Shown here piece after piece: positions 48,582-56,470 of a DNA stretch of 64,000 bases. The translations under genes and the position numbers were made by a program. Under the pieces are notes generated by a model. That model saw nothing but the letters and a program-made list of their open reading frames with translations. It was not told where the DNA came from and did no database searches. Position 1 is the first letter of the stretch; every line of letters starts with the position of its first letter. Source of the stretch: Sphaerospermopsis sp. SIO1G1 (GTDB lineage: Bacteria; Cyanobacteriota; Cyanobacteriia; Cyanobacteriales; Nostocaceae); NCBI GenBank assembly GCA_010672785.1, contig JAAHFX010000004.1, positions 150,383 through 214,382 of the forward strand, given 5' to 3'.

Positions 48582-48599
48582 TAGAAGGTTTTTACCTTC
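48582..48599. promoter_or_regulatory. Small hairpin upstream of the kinase
   Basis: AGAAGGT, TTTT, ACCTTCT form a perfect 7-bp stem with a T loop. It may be a transcript attenuator or a remnant. The rest of 48600-48889 is AT-rich with no gene. Confidence 0.35.
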
Positions 48600-48889
48600 T
48601 TAAGAATCAATTCGTGCAAAATAAATAACGCATTTTTTCTAGTTGCACCATGCATAATAAGTTTTGATTAAACAAAAAGTGTTTTGCATACCACGAACCT
48701 AAAACCTACTGGGGGTATCTAGGTTAATAATGTACGATAGTTTACACTATGGTTGCTTATAGCTACAAGTTGCCATGAAAAAATTTCTGATGTTTTAAAA
48801 CCAGATACAATAATTTCTGAAGTTTTTATCAAAATTAGAAGCTAGGTAAAAAGTTCACGATATTGAATTGAAATGGGCAGCTACTTTTA

Positions 48890-49225
48890 TTAATTTTTAC
48901 TGTCATTTAAATTGTCAATACCTACAAGAATTGAATGGTAAACATCACGTAAATACTCTAATAATTCTTGTTGGGGTACTTCATGAATTTCAACTTCTCT
49001 GATCAGAAAAGCTAAGGTTTGCATCGGGCCGTTGTGAATTTCTGTAAATGTCTTTTTTGTTAACTGTTGCTTAATCTGGAGTTGTTGTAATAAATTACGT
49101 TTTTGTTGCCGTAAACCTAAATAAAAATAAATAATATACAGGATTATTCCCATTGTTAACAACACCAATATCCCTTGTAGAATCATCCCCATTGTATCCA
49201 TCTTCGTTTTATCCCTCATCCCCAA
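48890..49225 (-). CDS. Truncated histidine-kinase-like protein (membrane helix plus phospho-acceptor segment)
   Basis: A frame of 111 codons. An N-terminal hydrophobic helix (about 14-33) is followed by a coiled linker and FTEIHNGPMQTLAFLIREVE, the same IHNGPxQTLA box as in the full kinase. It ends about where the ATPase domain should begin, and no ATPase remnant follows. It may be a decayed kinase or a short protein that competes for phospho-transfer. A hairpin AGGTG...CACCT with a T tract (49241-49267) lies just upstream. Confidence 0.5.
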   Translation of the reverse strand: MGMRDKTKMDTMGMILQGILVLLTMGIILYIIYFYLGLRQQKRNLLQQLQIKQQLTKKTFTEIHNGPMQTLAFLIREVEIHEVPQQELLEYLRDVYHSILVGIDNLNDSKN

Positions 49226-49240
49226 TGTAAGAACAGAAAC

Positions 49241-49267
49241 AGGTGCAGTCCTTTCTGGGCTACACCT
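49241..49267. terminator. Hairpin followed by T run
   Basis: AGGTGCAGTCC pairs imperfectly with GGGCTACACCT and is followed by TTTTT on the plus strand. On the minus strand it would sit in the leader of the short kinase frame starting at 49225. Confidence 0.4.
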
Positions 49268-49471
49268 TTTTGAATAATAAGACTTTAATTCATTACATTT
49301 AATATTAAACTAATTTGGATTATTCATGAAATCATGTCTACTTCTATTTTCTGTAAGTACTTATTTTCAGAAATTCCAAATATTAACAAATAAATTTTAT
49401 GTAAGTTGGCACAAATAAACCGAATCATTTAACAGAATGTACATAACCATCAACCATGTGATTGCTTTGTT

Positions 49472-49516
49472 TCAATTCTTTTCACTAGTACCTTCACTTT
49501 CTTGAGAAATTGCCAT
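49472..49516 (-). other. 14-codon open frame with strong ribosome site
   Basis: AGGAG lies seven bases before an ATG that encodes MAISQESEGTSEKN and then stops. The leader up to the start is closely similar to that of the MACPF gene (GGAGAAAAAC). It may be a genuine micropeptide or the stump of a lost cargo gene. No wider similarity to the MACPF frame is visible after the stop. Confidence 0.35.
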
Positions 49517-49549
49517 TGTTTTTCTCCTGAAATTCATTTTTTTGTTTAA

Positions 49550-49647
49550 CAACTTCAGTATCGTTGAATCTCCCAGGAAAATGATTGACAGTTACAGACA
49601 AAGTATATGGTAATTTCTGACCATTATTGATTGCACTTTTCGGCAAT
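49550..49647. repeat. ~100-bp element, copy C
   Basis: Downstream (minus strand) of the kinase fragment and upstream of the 14-codon frame. Its first part is almost identical to copy A (GTCAGAAATTACCATATACT), its last part diverges, and the flank beyond CGGCAAT is the uninterrupted version of the MITE site at 45410. Confidence 0.85.
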
Positions 49648-49819
49648 GGATAAAACAATAATCAAAACAAAAGCTCCAATTTACTATAAAAATTGGGGTA
49701 TGAAGTTCCAATCGGTGAAGGATAGTAGCAATAGTTGTAGCTATAACCATCAAAATTAAAACGGTTAGAACCACTGGACGCTTTAGTTTACTTTGGGGAT
49801 CTAAAATGGTAGACATCAT
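49592..49819 (-). pseudogene. 5' fragment of a duplicated histidine kinase gene
   Basis: The first ~38 codons (MMSTILDPQSKLKRPVVLTV onward to TIATILHRLE) closely match the start of the intact kinase at 48527 (MISTILDSQSKLKRQIVLAV). Homology then stops and the frame runs into copy C of the ~100-bp element. It begins 17 bp after the stop of the response regulator gene, so the original unit was regulator-kinase. Confidence 0.88.
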
Positions 49820-49835
49820 ATCCGGTTAGCACTAA

Positions 49836-50489
49836 TCAATCTAGTAAACCTTCTTCCCGCGCCCGGATTTGTGTTAAAGCTCGAATGTTTTTTCCTGGTT
49901 CGGGGTAAATTTCTAACGCATCCTGAATTTTCGACCAGTAGTGACGAATCATACGTTCTGACTTATACATTGATTGAGCGATCGCTTTATCTTGGAAACC
50001 TTCTTCAAAAGCAAGGTGCAATACTTCCAACCATTCGGGTTTGACTTCCAAATCGCTTTGTAAATCTTTGGTATGGGTAACTCCTTGCATCGCCCATTCC
50101 ATCCGAGTTAAAAAAGTTTCTACAGTTTCGCTTTTGTCGGCAATTGTGAATCCCCCTTGATGGGCATCAATTTCAGGTATGAGGCGAACTAATGCTTTGA
50201 TGCTACTACTTTGCACCATCAGGTTAAGTTGGGGATAATTTTGCATTAATTGCTTGAGTAATCCCAATCCATGCTCTATTTGGGCGGTTGTTCCCGATTC
50301 CTGGGGGATAGATAAATCGGCGATCGCTAAGTCAGGGGAATGTAGAGCAACTTCTTTGAGAGCTTCTTGAGCGGTTTGGGCTGAGAATATTTGGGCATCT
50401 TGAAGGCGATCGCTTACCAAACTAATAGTTCCATTTAACAGTAAGCGATGGTCATCAACAATGAGAATTTTTGGTTGTTGAATATTCAT
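49836..50489 (-). CDS. Response regulator, NarL/LuxR-like output
   Basis: Protein of 217 residues. The N-terminal receiver domain has ILIVDDHRLLLNG with D12/D13 and the phospho-acceptor D58 in LAIADLSIP. The C-terminal ~65 residues carry a degenerate helix-turn-helix (FEEGFQDKAIAQSMYKSERM, then IRHYWSKIQDAL). It should bind DNA when phosphorylated. Its kinase partner gene immediately downstream is broken, but the intact duplicate at 47223-48527 could serve it. Nearby targets may include the MACPF-type genes. Confidence 0.9.
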   Translation of the reverse strand: MNIQQPKILIVDDHRLLLNGTISLVSDRLQDAQIFSAQTAQEALKEVALHSPDLAIADLSIPQESGTTAQIEHGLGLLKQLMQNYPQLNLMVQSSSIKALVRLIPEIDAHQGGFTIADKSETVETFLTRMEWAMQGVTHTKDLQSDLEVKPEWLEVLHLAFEEGFQDKAIAQSMYKSERMIRHYWSKIQDALEIYPEPGKNIRALTQIRAREEGLLD

Positions 50490-50880
50490 CTTAAATATAG
50501 GAGTTACGCATTGACAAAGTAGGACACTAGTGGATTGATAAAAAAGGTCATCTACTTACTTACAGGGTACTTCCCATCCAGGTAAGACTCAACCTAAATC
50601 CGCTTGATTTTTCTTTTTTTGAATTTTTTACTTTCCTTTTTTTGCACTTCAGTGATCAAAATTAAAATAAACCCAGGAAATAAATTCCCTGTCTAACAGC
50701 TAAAGTCGGTTAAAGCTGACTCTTTTAATATTTTTTCGTTTGGGTATGGTTTGTTAATTGTACTACTGGTTGAGTGGTTGAGGTAAATGGGTGAGATTTA
50801 TTATTGTATGGGCGCAAGCTATAATCAAGATTATCAAGATATAATCACTGTAATTTACCTATAAAAAAAGAGACTAGCAA
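50490..50880. other. Divergent intergenic region between regulator and AAA/TOPRIM pair
   Basis: It contains pyrimidine-rich tracts and a stem AAAGTC...GACTCTTTT near 50703-50728 followed by a T-rich run, terminator-like on the plus strand. Promoters for both divergent units must lie here; none is clear by eye. Confidence 0.35.
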
Positions 50881-51981
50881 ATGAAGGTAGAATCAATTTA
50901 TATTCAAAACTTCAAAAAGTTTCAAAATTTGAGGGTTTCTTTTAAAAATAAAATCCTTGATGAAGTAAGTGATCGCTTCCTAATTCTCGGTGATAATGGT
51001 TCTGGTAAAACAACATTATTACAGGCTATAGCGTTACCATTAGCATTAGCAACTAAACGTATTCAAAAAGTTTCTGATTTTGATTGGATTGGTTTTTTAC
51101 CTGGACGTTACTGGAAATGGGGAACACCAAGAATTGAATTAGAAGTATCCTTTGAAGAAGAAGAACTAGAAGCAACTCGTAAAATTGCTAAAATATGGTA
51201 TGATTCGCTGCCATCGGATGTTCGTCCCTATCCATTTATTACACCAGGAAATAGTTCTGTAGTTAAAGTCATTTTAAATGGAGAACATTGGAAGGCTGGT
51301 AATACACCAGAAGAACGCGCTCAATTTTGGGGACGTTACTATGCACAGAGTTTTATCAATCGTGGTGATCAATCAGTCCGACATTATTTTTCTCAACTAC
51401 CTGGCATTTTTTGGTTTGATCAATTTCGGAATTTAGGAACTCCCAGTCAAGAAGCAGGAGAAGGTAATAAAGAACTTAGAGGTGAGACATCTTTTGATTT
51501 AGGTGTTGGTCGTTTACGACAATATTTAATTCGTTGGAAACGTAGACAAGGAGTAGGAATTAGTTCTGAAAATAATTATTTACAGCAGTTAGAAAGATTG
51601 TATACAAAGGTATTTCCTGACCGTTGCTTTGCAGAATATTTAGAGGAACTTCCTAGTTTAGAGTCTCCCACAGAAGAAACTACATATTTCTTACTCAGTG
51701 ATGGAAATAGAACTTATGACATTGCTGAAATGTCTGCGGGTGAACAATCAATATTTCCTATCCTCTATGAATTTGTAAGACAACAAATTGCACATTCAGT
51801 TGTCTTAATTGATGAAATAGACTTAAATTTACATCCTTCAGCAGCTCAATTTTTAACTGGTCAGTTAATGAGAATTGCACCAACTTGTCAATTTATTATC
51901 ACAACTCATTCCGAAGCGGTAAGTAATGTCATTAGTGAAAATGACAGATATCGGCTATCAGGAGGAGTGTTGTGTCTGTAA
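50881..51981 (+). CDS. AAA/ABC-type ATPase of a two-gene defence-like system (AriA/OLD-like)
   Basis: Protein of 366 residues. Walker A is GDNGSGKTT at 37-45. An ABC-type signature MSAGEQSIF begins at about 284. Walker B is VVLIDEIDLNLHP at about 307-319, and the H-loop is TTHS at 341-344. The middle part (GRYYAQSFINRG, then FSQLPGIFWFDQFR) has no long SMC coiled coil, so this is a compact OLD/AriA-like ATPase. The next gene, a TOPRIM protein, overlaps its last ten bases. The pair resembles the PARIS system, in which the ATPase holds a nuclease inactive until a phage trigger appears. Assignment is by motif and order only. Confidence 0.75.
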   Translation: MKVESIYIQNFKKFQNLRVSFKNKILDEVSDRFLILGDNGSGKTTLLQAIALPLALATKRIQKVSDFDWIGFLPGRYWKWGTPRIELEVSFEEEELEATRKIAKIWYDSLPSDVRPYPFITPGNSSVVKVILNGEHWKAGNTPEERAQFWGRYYAQSFINRGDQSVRHYFSQLPGIFWFDQFRNLGTPSQEAGEGNKELRGETSFDLGVGRLRQYLIRWKRRQGVGISSENNYLQQLERLYTKVFPDRCFAEYLEELPSLESPTEETTYFLLSDGNRTYDIAEMSAGEQSIFPILYEFVRQQIAHSVVLIDEIDLNLHPSAAQFLTGQLMRIAPTCQFIITTHSEAVSNVISENDRYRLSGGVLCL

Positions 51982-52808
51982 GTGTTATTTATTGTGAAGG
52001 TAATTCTGGTAGTTACGACATAAGACTTCTTCGTCAAATTTTACCGAAATGTGAAATTAAACCCCTGGGAGGAAAAAGTTTCATGGAAAAAATTATTCCA
52101 GATAGATTATTCAGACCAAATCTAGCTGGAATAGTTGATCGTGATTTTGATAACTATGATATTACTCCTCAAAATTCACCACTTCCTTACACTTATCAGG
52201 GAGTACAGATAGGTTGGAAATGGGAGAGGAAAGAAATAGAAAATTATTTGATTGATCCAGAAGTTGTAAAACGGACTGTAAGAAATAAAATCTCATCTAT
52301 GAACTCATACCAAGAAGCTTTAGAGCAAGCTGCACAGGAAATAGCAGTATATACCGCTGCTCGTGCTGCTCTAACTAGCTGTGGATTTCAAAACTGTTGG
52401 GGTGAGCGAATTACAGGTGTATATGGATCAACTTACTCTTTTCCTCGCAGTTCTACAGAAAACGCTATCAGAGAAAATATTAGATCAATAGTTGATCAAA
52501 AGAGGGGGGATCGTATTGTAAGCGCAGAGAATGTTTTGAATCAATTTGAAGAACTGCTACCATTATTTAAACCAGGTGGAGATAAGTTTGAAAATTATCT
52601 AACATTTTTTGCTGGTAAAGATTTACTGTGGAAAATGCAACATAAACTGGAAGAATTTGGATTTGAACCTACTGTAAAGGGTGTGAATAGTCCAATTCCA
52701 ATTTTTTTAGATAAAATTATGGCAAGAATAGAACGAGAAGAAGAGGTTTACAAATGGCTACCAGAATGGCAAGCACTGAGAAATATAATTATTAATACCA
52801 CTTTTTGA
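51972..52808 (+). CDS. TOPRIM/DUF4435-like protein, predicted effector of the ATPase pair
   Basis: Protein of 278 residues, GTG start at 51972 with AGGAGGAG directly upstream, inside the ATPase gene. TOPRIM motifs: IYCEGNSGSYD with E9, GIVDRDFDNYD with D56 and D58. The following ERKEIENYLIDPEVVK is typical of DUF4435/AriB-type proteins. The C-terminal half is helical without a known motif. In PARIS the matching AriB is a nuclease of tRNA or other nucleic acid released from its ATPase. Other split-OLD or retron-like pairs are possible alternatives. There is no integrase or transposase next to it. Confidence 0.7.
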   Translation: MSVSVIYCEGNSGSYDIRLLRQILPKCEIKPLGGKSFMEKIIPDRLFRPNLAGIVDRDFDNYDITPQNSPLPYTYQGVQIGWKWERKEIENYLIDPEVVKRTVRNKISSMNSYQEALEQAAQEIAVYTAARAALTSCGFQNCWGERITGVYGSTYSFPRSSTENAIRENIRSIVDQKRGDRIVSAENVLNQFEELLPLFKPGGDKFENYLTFFAGKDLLWKMQHKLEEFGFEPTVKGVNSPIPIFLDKIMARIEREEEVYKWLPEWQALRNIIINTTF

Positions 52809-52907
52809 TGAATATCAAGAATAATGCGTACAGAATTATATTTTATTTAAAAATACTATTCTCGCTCTTTTTATAATATTTGATTTTAAACTCCCGGAGA
52901 TTTCTTA

Positions 52908-53123
52908 ATGGTTTCAACAGAACTTCTCAACACCTTACACACCCTCAGTCGTGCCGATAAACTCTATATCATGCAAGTTTTAATCTCAGAACTAGCGCAA
53001 GAAGAAACTAACTTAATTAAACCAGATCAATCATATCCTGTCTGGTCGCCTTATGATGCTTTCGATGCTGCCAGCACTATGTTAGAAGTATTACAAGCAG
53101 CAAAATCTGAAAACAATGACTAA
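52908..53123 (+). CDS. Small cyanobacterial protein, antitoxin-like composition
   Basis: Protein of 71 residues with a GGAG ribosome site. It reads LLNTLHTLSRADKLYIMQVL, ISELAQEE, then YPVWSPYDAFDAASTMLEVL. The RADKLxIMQxL...YPVWSPYDA pattern recurs in many small cyanobacterial proteins, some next to toxin genes. No toxin gene follows here; an intergenic stretch and an HxlR gene come next. Function unknown. Confidence 0.65.
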   Translation: MVSTELLNTLHTLSRADKLYIMQVLISELAQEETNLIKPDQSYPVWSPYDAFDAASTMLEVLQAAKSENND

Positions 53124-53271
53124 TTCTGAACGATATCCTTACCTTAACTTTATTTTCTTTATCGCACCTGAATAAATAACATTTAATTTTTTAAATATAA
53201 TAATTATCCTTATCCATTCCCCCAAATCAGGGGGATTTATTATGTAAAATCTGAGCTATCAAAATGTAAAT

Positions 53272-53613
53272 TCATGCTTGTTCTTTTGTATTTTCTAAAT
53301 GTTGTAATCCCCACTCTTTCAGAGCATAAATAACAGGTGCTAAAGTCTTACCATATTCTGTCATTGAATATTCTGATTTTGGTGGAACTTCGGCATAAAC
53401 TTTTCTGGAAATTATGTTGTCTGCTTCTAGTTCGCGCAACTGTCTCGTCAGCATTCTTTGAGTTACTTCTGGCATCAAACGACGTAGTTGGTTAAAACGC
53501 ATGGTATCTGATAATAGGTGGTAAAGAATAACACCTTTCCATTTTCCACCAATGATTTCTAATGTAGCTTCAACGGGGCAACCTAAGTTGCAATCATATT
53601 TACTATGAGCCAT
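53272..53613 (-). CDS. HxlR-family transcriptional regulator
   Basis: Winged-helix protein of 113 residues. The N-terminal CNLGCPVEATLEIIGGKWKG holds the conserved Cys (possible redox or electrophile sensing), then LRRLMPEVTQRMLTRQLREL is the recognition helix region and GLQHLE the end. HxlR members respond to aldehydes, quinones or thiol stress and control nearby oxidoreductases. The divergent alcohol dehydrogenase at 53788 is the likely target. A palindrome at 53640-53652 may be its operator. Confidence 0.93.
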   Translation of the reverse strand: MAHSKYDCNLGCPVEATLEIIGGKWKGVILYHLLSDTMRFNQLRRLMPEVTQRMLTRQLRELEADNIISRKVYAEVPPKSEYSMTEYGKTLAPVIYALKEWGLQHLENTKEQA

Positions 53614-53639
53614 CCATAAACTCCCTAGATATACAAAAG

Positions 53640-53652
53640 GATACTACGTATC
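53640..53652. promoter_or_regulatory. Palindrome GATAC-TAC-GTATC, possible HxlR operator
   Basis: Perfect 5-bp arms around a 3-bp centre, 27 bp upstream of the HxlR start and about 135 bp before the dehydrogenase. Position suits control of both divergent genes. Inference only. Confidence 0.4.
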
Positions 53653-53676
53653 AAAAATGTGCGTACTTGTTCACTT

Positions 53677-53777
53677 TTAATATACAGATTATGCTCCTGT
53701 TTGAGAGCCAATCGAAAAATAAAATCAGCCAAAATTGACGTGCAACAGCTACCAAATCACAAGATTGAAAATTTGGA
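53677..53777. repeat. Upstream region of the dehydrogenase, copy 1 of a duplicated block
   Basis: About 100 bp, from TAATATACAGATTATGCTCC through AAAATAAAATCAGCCAAAAT to AAATTTGG, closely matches 55127-55225, which lies ahead of the DUF4437 gene. It contains the 5' leader of the dehydrogenase gene. Confidence 0.85.
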
Positions 53778-53787
53778 GGTAAAAACC

Positions 53788-54804
53788 ATGAAAGCAGTGG
53801 GTTTCACTCAATATTTACCCATAGAAAACACAAATAGCCTTTTAGATATTGAAATACCCAAACCTACAGCCCAAGGGAAAGATTTACTAGTAGAAGTTAA
53901 AGCTATTTCTGTTAATCCAGTGGATACCAAAATCCGCGCCCCAAAAGATAAGGTAGAGTCTGAACCTGTTATTCTGGGCTGGGATAGTGCCGGTATCGTA
54001 GTGGAAGTGGGTGATGAGGTGACAGAATTTAAACCTGGAGATGAGGTTTATTACGCAGGGGATATTACCCGTTCTGGTAGCAATAGCGAGTTTCAGTTGA
54101 TAGATGAGCGAATTGTCGGACGTAAACCGAAGAATTTAGACTTTGCTTCAGCAGCAGCTTTTCCCTTGACTAGTATTACTGCTTGGGAAGCTTTATTTGA
54201 AAGACTGAATATTGATAAAGACGGAAAAGATGCCGGTAAATCTATCTTAATTGTTAATGGTGCAGGGGGAGTTGGTTCTATTGCCATTCAATTAGCAAAA
54301 CTGGCTCAACTTAAAGTTATTGCTACCGCTTCTCGTGATCAAACTAGTGCTTGGTGTCAAAAACTGGGTGCGGATGAAGTCATCAGTCATCGCCATGATT
54401 TAGCCGCAGAAATCGAGAAAATTGGTTATCCAAATGTTGATTATATTCTGTGCTTGAGCCATACGGATAATCATTGGCCAGCTATGACAAAAGCAATTAA
54501 ACCCCAAGGTGCGATCTGCTGCATTGTAGACAATGAAGATCCCCTAGATATGAGTACCTTAAAAAGTAAGAGTGCTGGTTTGGTGTGGGAATTTATGTTT
54601 ACTCGCTCTATGTATCAAACGGAAGATATGGCGGAGCAAAGTAAGTTGTTGAATAATTTGAGTCAATTGATTGAAGATGGTGTGATCATTTCCACTTGTA
54701 CTGAAGTCATTGAACCTATTAATGCTCAAAATTTACGGGATGTTCATCAACTATTAGAGCAGGGTAAAGCTATTGGCAAAATCGCTCTGGCTAACTGGGG
54801 TTAA
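53788..54804 (+). CDS. Zinc-type alcohol dehydrogenase / quinone-reductase-like oxidoreductase
   Basis: MDR-family NADPH oxidoreductase of 338 residues from the ATG at 53788 (MKAVGF), with GGAGG nine bases upstream. A longer frame from 53659 runs through the duplicated leader and is not used. The GroES-like N-terminal domain is followed by the Rossmann motif NGAGGVGSIAIQLAKLA. Structural zinc cysteines are absent, so it is of the quinone-reductase-like group (TIGR02817-like). It probably detoxifies carbonyl or quinone compounds under control of the divergent HxlR regulator. Confidence 0.9.
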   Translation: MKAVGFTQYLPIENTNSLLDIEIPKPTAQGKDLLVEVKAISVNPVDTKIRAPKDKVESEPVILGWDSAGIVVEVGDEVTEFKPGDEVYYAGDITRSGSNSEFQLIDERIVGRKPKNLDFASAAAFPLTSITAWEALFERLNIDKDGKDAGKSILIVNGAGGVGSIAIQLAKLAQLKVIATASRDQTSAWCQKLGADEVISHRHDLAAEIEKIGYPNVDYILCLSHTDNHWPAMTKAIKPQGAICCIVDNEDPLDMSTLKSKSAGLVWEFMFTRSMYQTEDMAEQSKLLNNLSQLIEDGVIISTCTEVIEPINAQNLRDVHQLLEQGKAIGKIALANWG

Positions 54805-54839
54805 TTCTTACTCAGAGAACTTTCACAACTATCAATAAA

Positions 54840-55013
54840 AACGATCGCTCGATTAAGGTGGTGGTATTTCAATCAGCACATCCAGAGATATTTATAGCGC
54901 ACTATGACATTAACATTTTAAAGGATATGTCCAATGATAGTGATTTCCAAAATGACATCAATAATCAGCGTAACTTTGAAACTGCTCTGATGGATATTCA
55001 AAGGATTGAATAG
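54840..55013 (+). pseudogene. Fragment of an enoyl-CoA hydratase/isomerase gene
   Basis: The frame reads NDRSIKVVVFQSAHPEIFIA and continues HYDINIL, a motif I associate with the start of crotonase-fold enzymes (VVVFxSAxPxFFIAHxD). It runs about 57 codons to a TAG at 55011-55013; the oxyanion-hole region and the rest are absent and no start codon is present. The remnant separates the two copies of the duplicated leader. Confidence 0.65.
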
Positions 55014-55126
55014 ATCGGGCTGACAAGATGCAGGGTGCGGGGTGCGGGGAGAGAATTTAACAACTACTTTTCAATCTTTTTTGGAAATTACAACTTACTA
55101 ACTCTCTAAAACTGTCACCTGTCACC

Positions 55127-55225
55127 TAATATAGGGATTATGCTCCTGTTTAAGAGCTAAACGAAAAATAAAATCAGCCAAAATTGGCGTGCAACAACTA
55201 TAAAATCAAGATATTAAAAATTTGG
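55127..55225. repeat. Upstream region of the DUF4437 gene, copy 2 of a duplicated block
   Basis: Matches 53677-53777 at most positions (TAATATAGGGATTATGCTCC, then AAAATAAAATCAGCCAAAAT). It lies directly ahead of the lipoprotein gene, so the same cis signals could drive both genes. Confidence 0.85.
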
Positions 55226-55270
55226 TTTGAGTCAATCTTCAATGGTGATTTACTGAAGTGAAGGGTAAAT

Positions 55271-56122
55271 ATGATGAGAAAGTTTCTAGCACTGCTACTT
55301 GTAAGCTTTGTAATTGCTGCCTGTACTGGTTCACAAATCACATCTGATAACCTTTCTTCAAAACCAGAAACAGATTCAAATTTTGATGTTATGCTGATGT
55401 CTGAAGTCAAATGGCAGCAGCTTAATCCCGCTCGTGGTGACAAAAGTCCGCAAGCTGGAACTCTTTGGGGCGATCGCACGGGCCTTGGAGCAGCAGGTTT
55501 TCTCTTGAAACCAGTAGATGGCTTTAGATCACCACCACATATTCACAATGTCGCATACCGTGGAGTAGTTATTAGTGGCGATATTCATAACGACGATCCT
55601 GATGCTGAGGATATGTGGATGCCCCAGGGTTCTTTCTGGACACAGCCTGCTGGAGGTGTACATATTACCGCCGCTAAGGGTAGTGACATTTTTGCGTATA
55701 TAGAAGTTGAAGATAAATTTGGGGTACTCCCCGCAGAGCAAGCTTTTTCTAGCCCAGAACGGCCGATTAATGTGGACGTATCTAACATAATATGGATAGA
55801 CAACATCGGAATGCCATCAGTATCCAATGGTGCAAAGGTAGCTTTTCTGTGGGGAAAACCAAGGGATAATAACTTATATGGAACTTTTATCAAGCTACCG
55901 GCTGGATTTAGTGGCAAGATACGTAGTCAAGGCTCAACTTTCCGTGCTGTAGTAATTAAAGGACAACCACAGTATCAAGCATCAAGTGATGTTAATGCTA
56001 AGGATCTCGAACCGGGCAGTTATTTCAGTTCAACGGGGAATTCAGTTCATCAAGTTTCATCTCAAGCGGGAGAGGAGAGCATTATTTATGTACGCACAGA
56101 TGGTAAATTCGACGTTACTTAG
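55271..56122 (+). CDS. DUF4437 cupin-fold lipoprotein
   Basis: Protein of 283 residues (or 282 from the next ATG). It has an N-terminal signal with lipobox VIAAC, so it is probably lipidated at Cys and envelope-bound. The mature part is a tandem cupin-like fold of the DUF4437 family: [20 protein letters not shown] with metal-type His residues, then [16 protein letters not shown], then a second repeat with [13 protein letters not shown]. Function is unknown; sugar or phenolic-acid binding has been suggested for cupins in general. An AAGGG ribosome site lies upstream. Confidence 0.85.
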   Translation: MMRKFLALLLVSFVIAACTGSQITSDNLSSKPETDSNFDVMLMSEVKWQQLNPARGDKSPQAGTLWGDRTGLGAAGFLLKPVDGFRSPPHIHNVAYRGVVISGDIHNDDPDAEDMWMPQGSFWTQPAGGVHITAAKGSDIFAYIEVEDKFGVLPAEQAFSSPERPINVDVSNIIWIDNIGMPSVSNGAKVAFLWGKPRDNNLYGTFIKLPAGFSGKIRSQGSTFRAVVIKGQPQYQASSDVNAKDLEPGSYFSSTGNSVHQVSSQAGEESIIYVRTDGKFDVT

Positions 56123-56124
56123 GG

Positions 56125-56335
56125 CTTGCTGAATAAATGTGAAAACATTACTGGTATTGGGTTTTAGAAGATTTGAGATGGAGAAAGTGCAAGCTTTTGG
56201 GGGGTAAGTGCTAAAAAACTTGCACTTTTTTGATTTCGAGAGATTGAAAATTAGTTTTTCATTTCTCTCCCTGCGCCCTGCGCCCTGCACCCTGCCTTTG
56301 GGCCCCTACGACAAGACTTTTTGCTGCAACCCCTA
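56125..56335. repeat. Dispersed repeat element ending in CCCTGCG heptamers
   Basis: AGGGCTTGCTGAATAAATG begins it, then GCAAGCTTTTGGGGGGTAAG, AAAACTTGCACTTTTTTGA, CCCTGCGCCCTGCGCCCTGC and GACAAGACTTTTTGCTGCAA. The order matches the 8905-9135 element and the 45640-45725 tail. The gap has no gene. Confidence 0.65.
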
Positions 56336-56470
56336 CTTAGGCTTTGTGTTTGTGCGGGAGGTTAAGAGGCAGGGTGCAGGGTGAGAATTACTGGAGTAGT
56401 TTGTTGTTCCTAACTCCAGGGTAAAATGGGTATGTTTGTCATTTTATCAGATACCCATTTAGCTTAACTC

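Noticed and set aside
53659..53787. 43-codon N-terminal extension of the alcohol dehydrogenase from a GTG
   Set aside because: The extension lies in the duplicated leader block, is cysteine/basic-rich, and a GGAGG site precedes the ATG at 53788.
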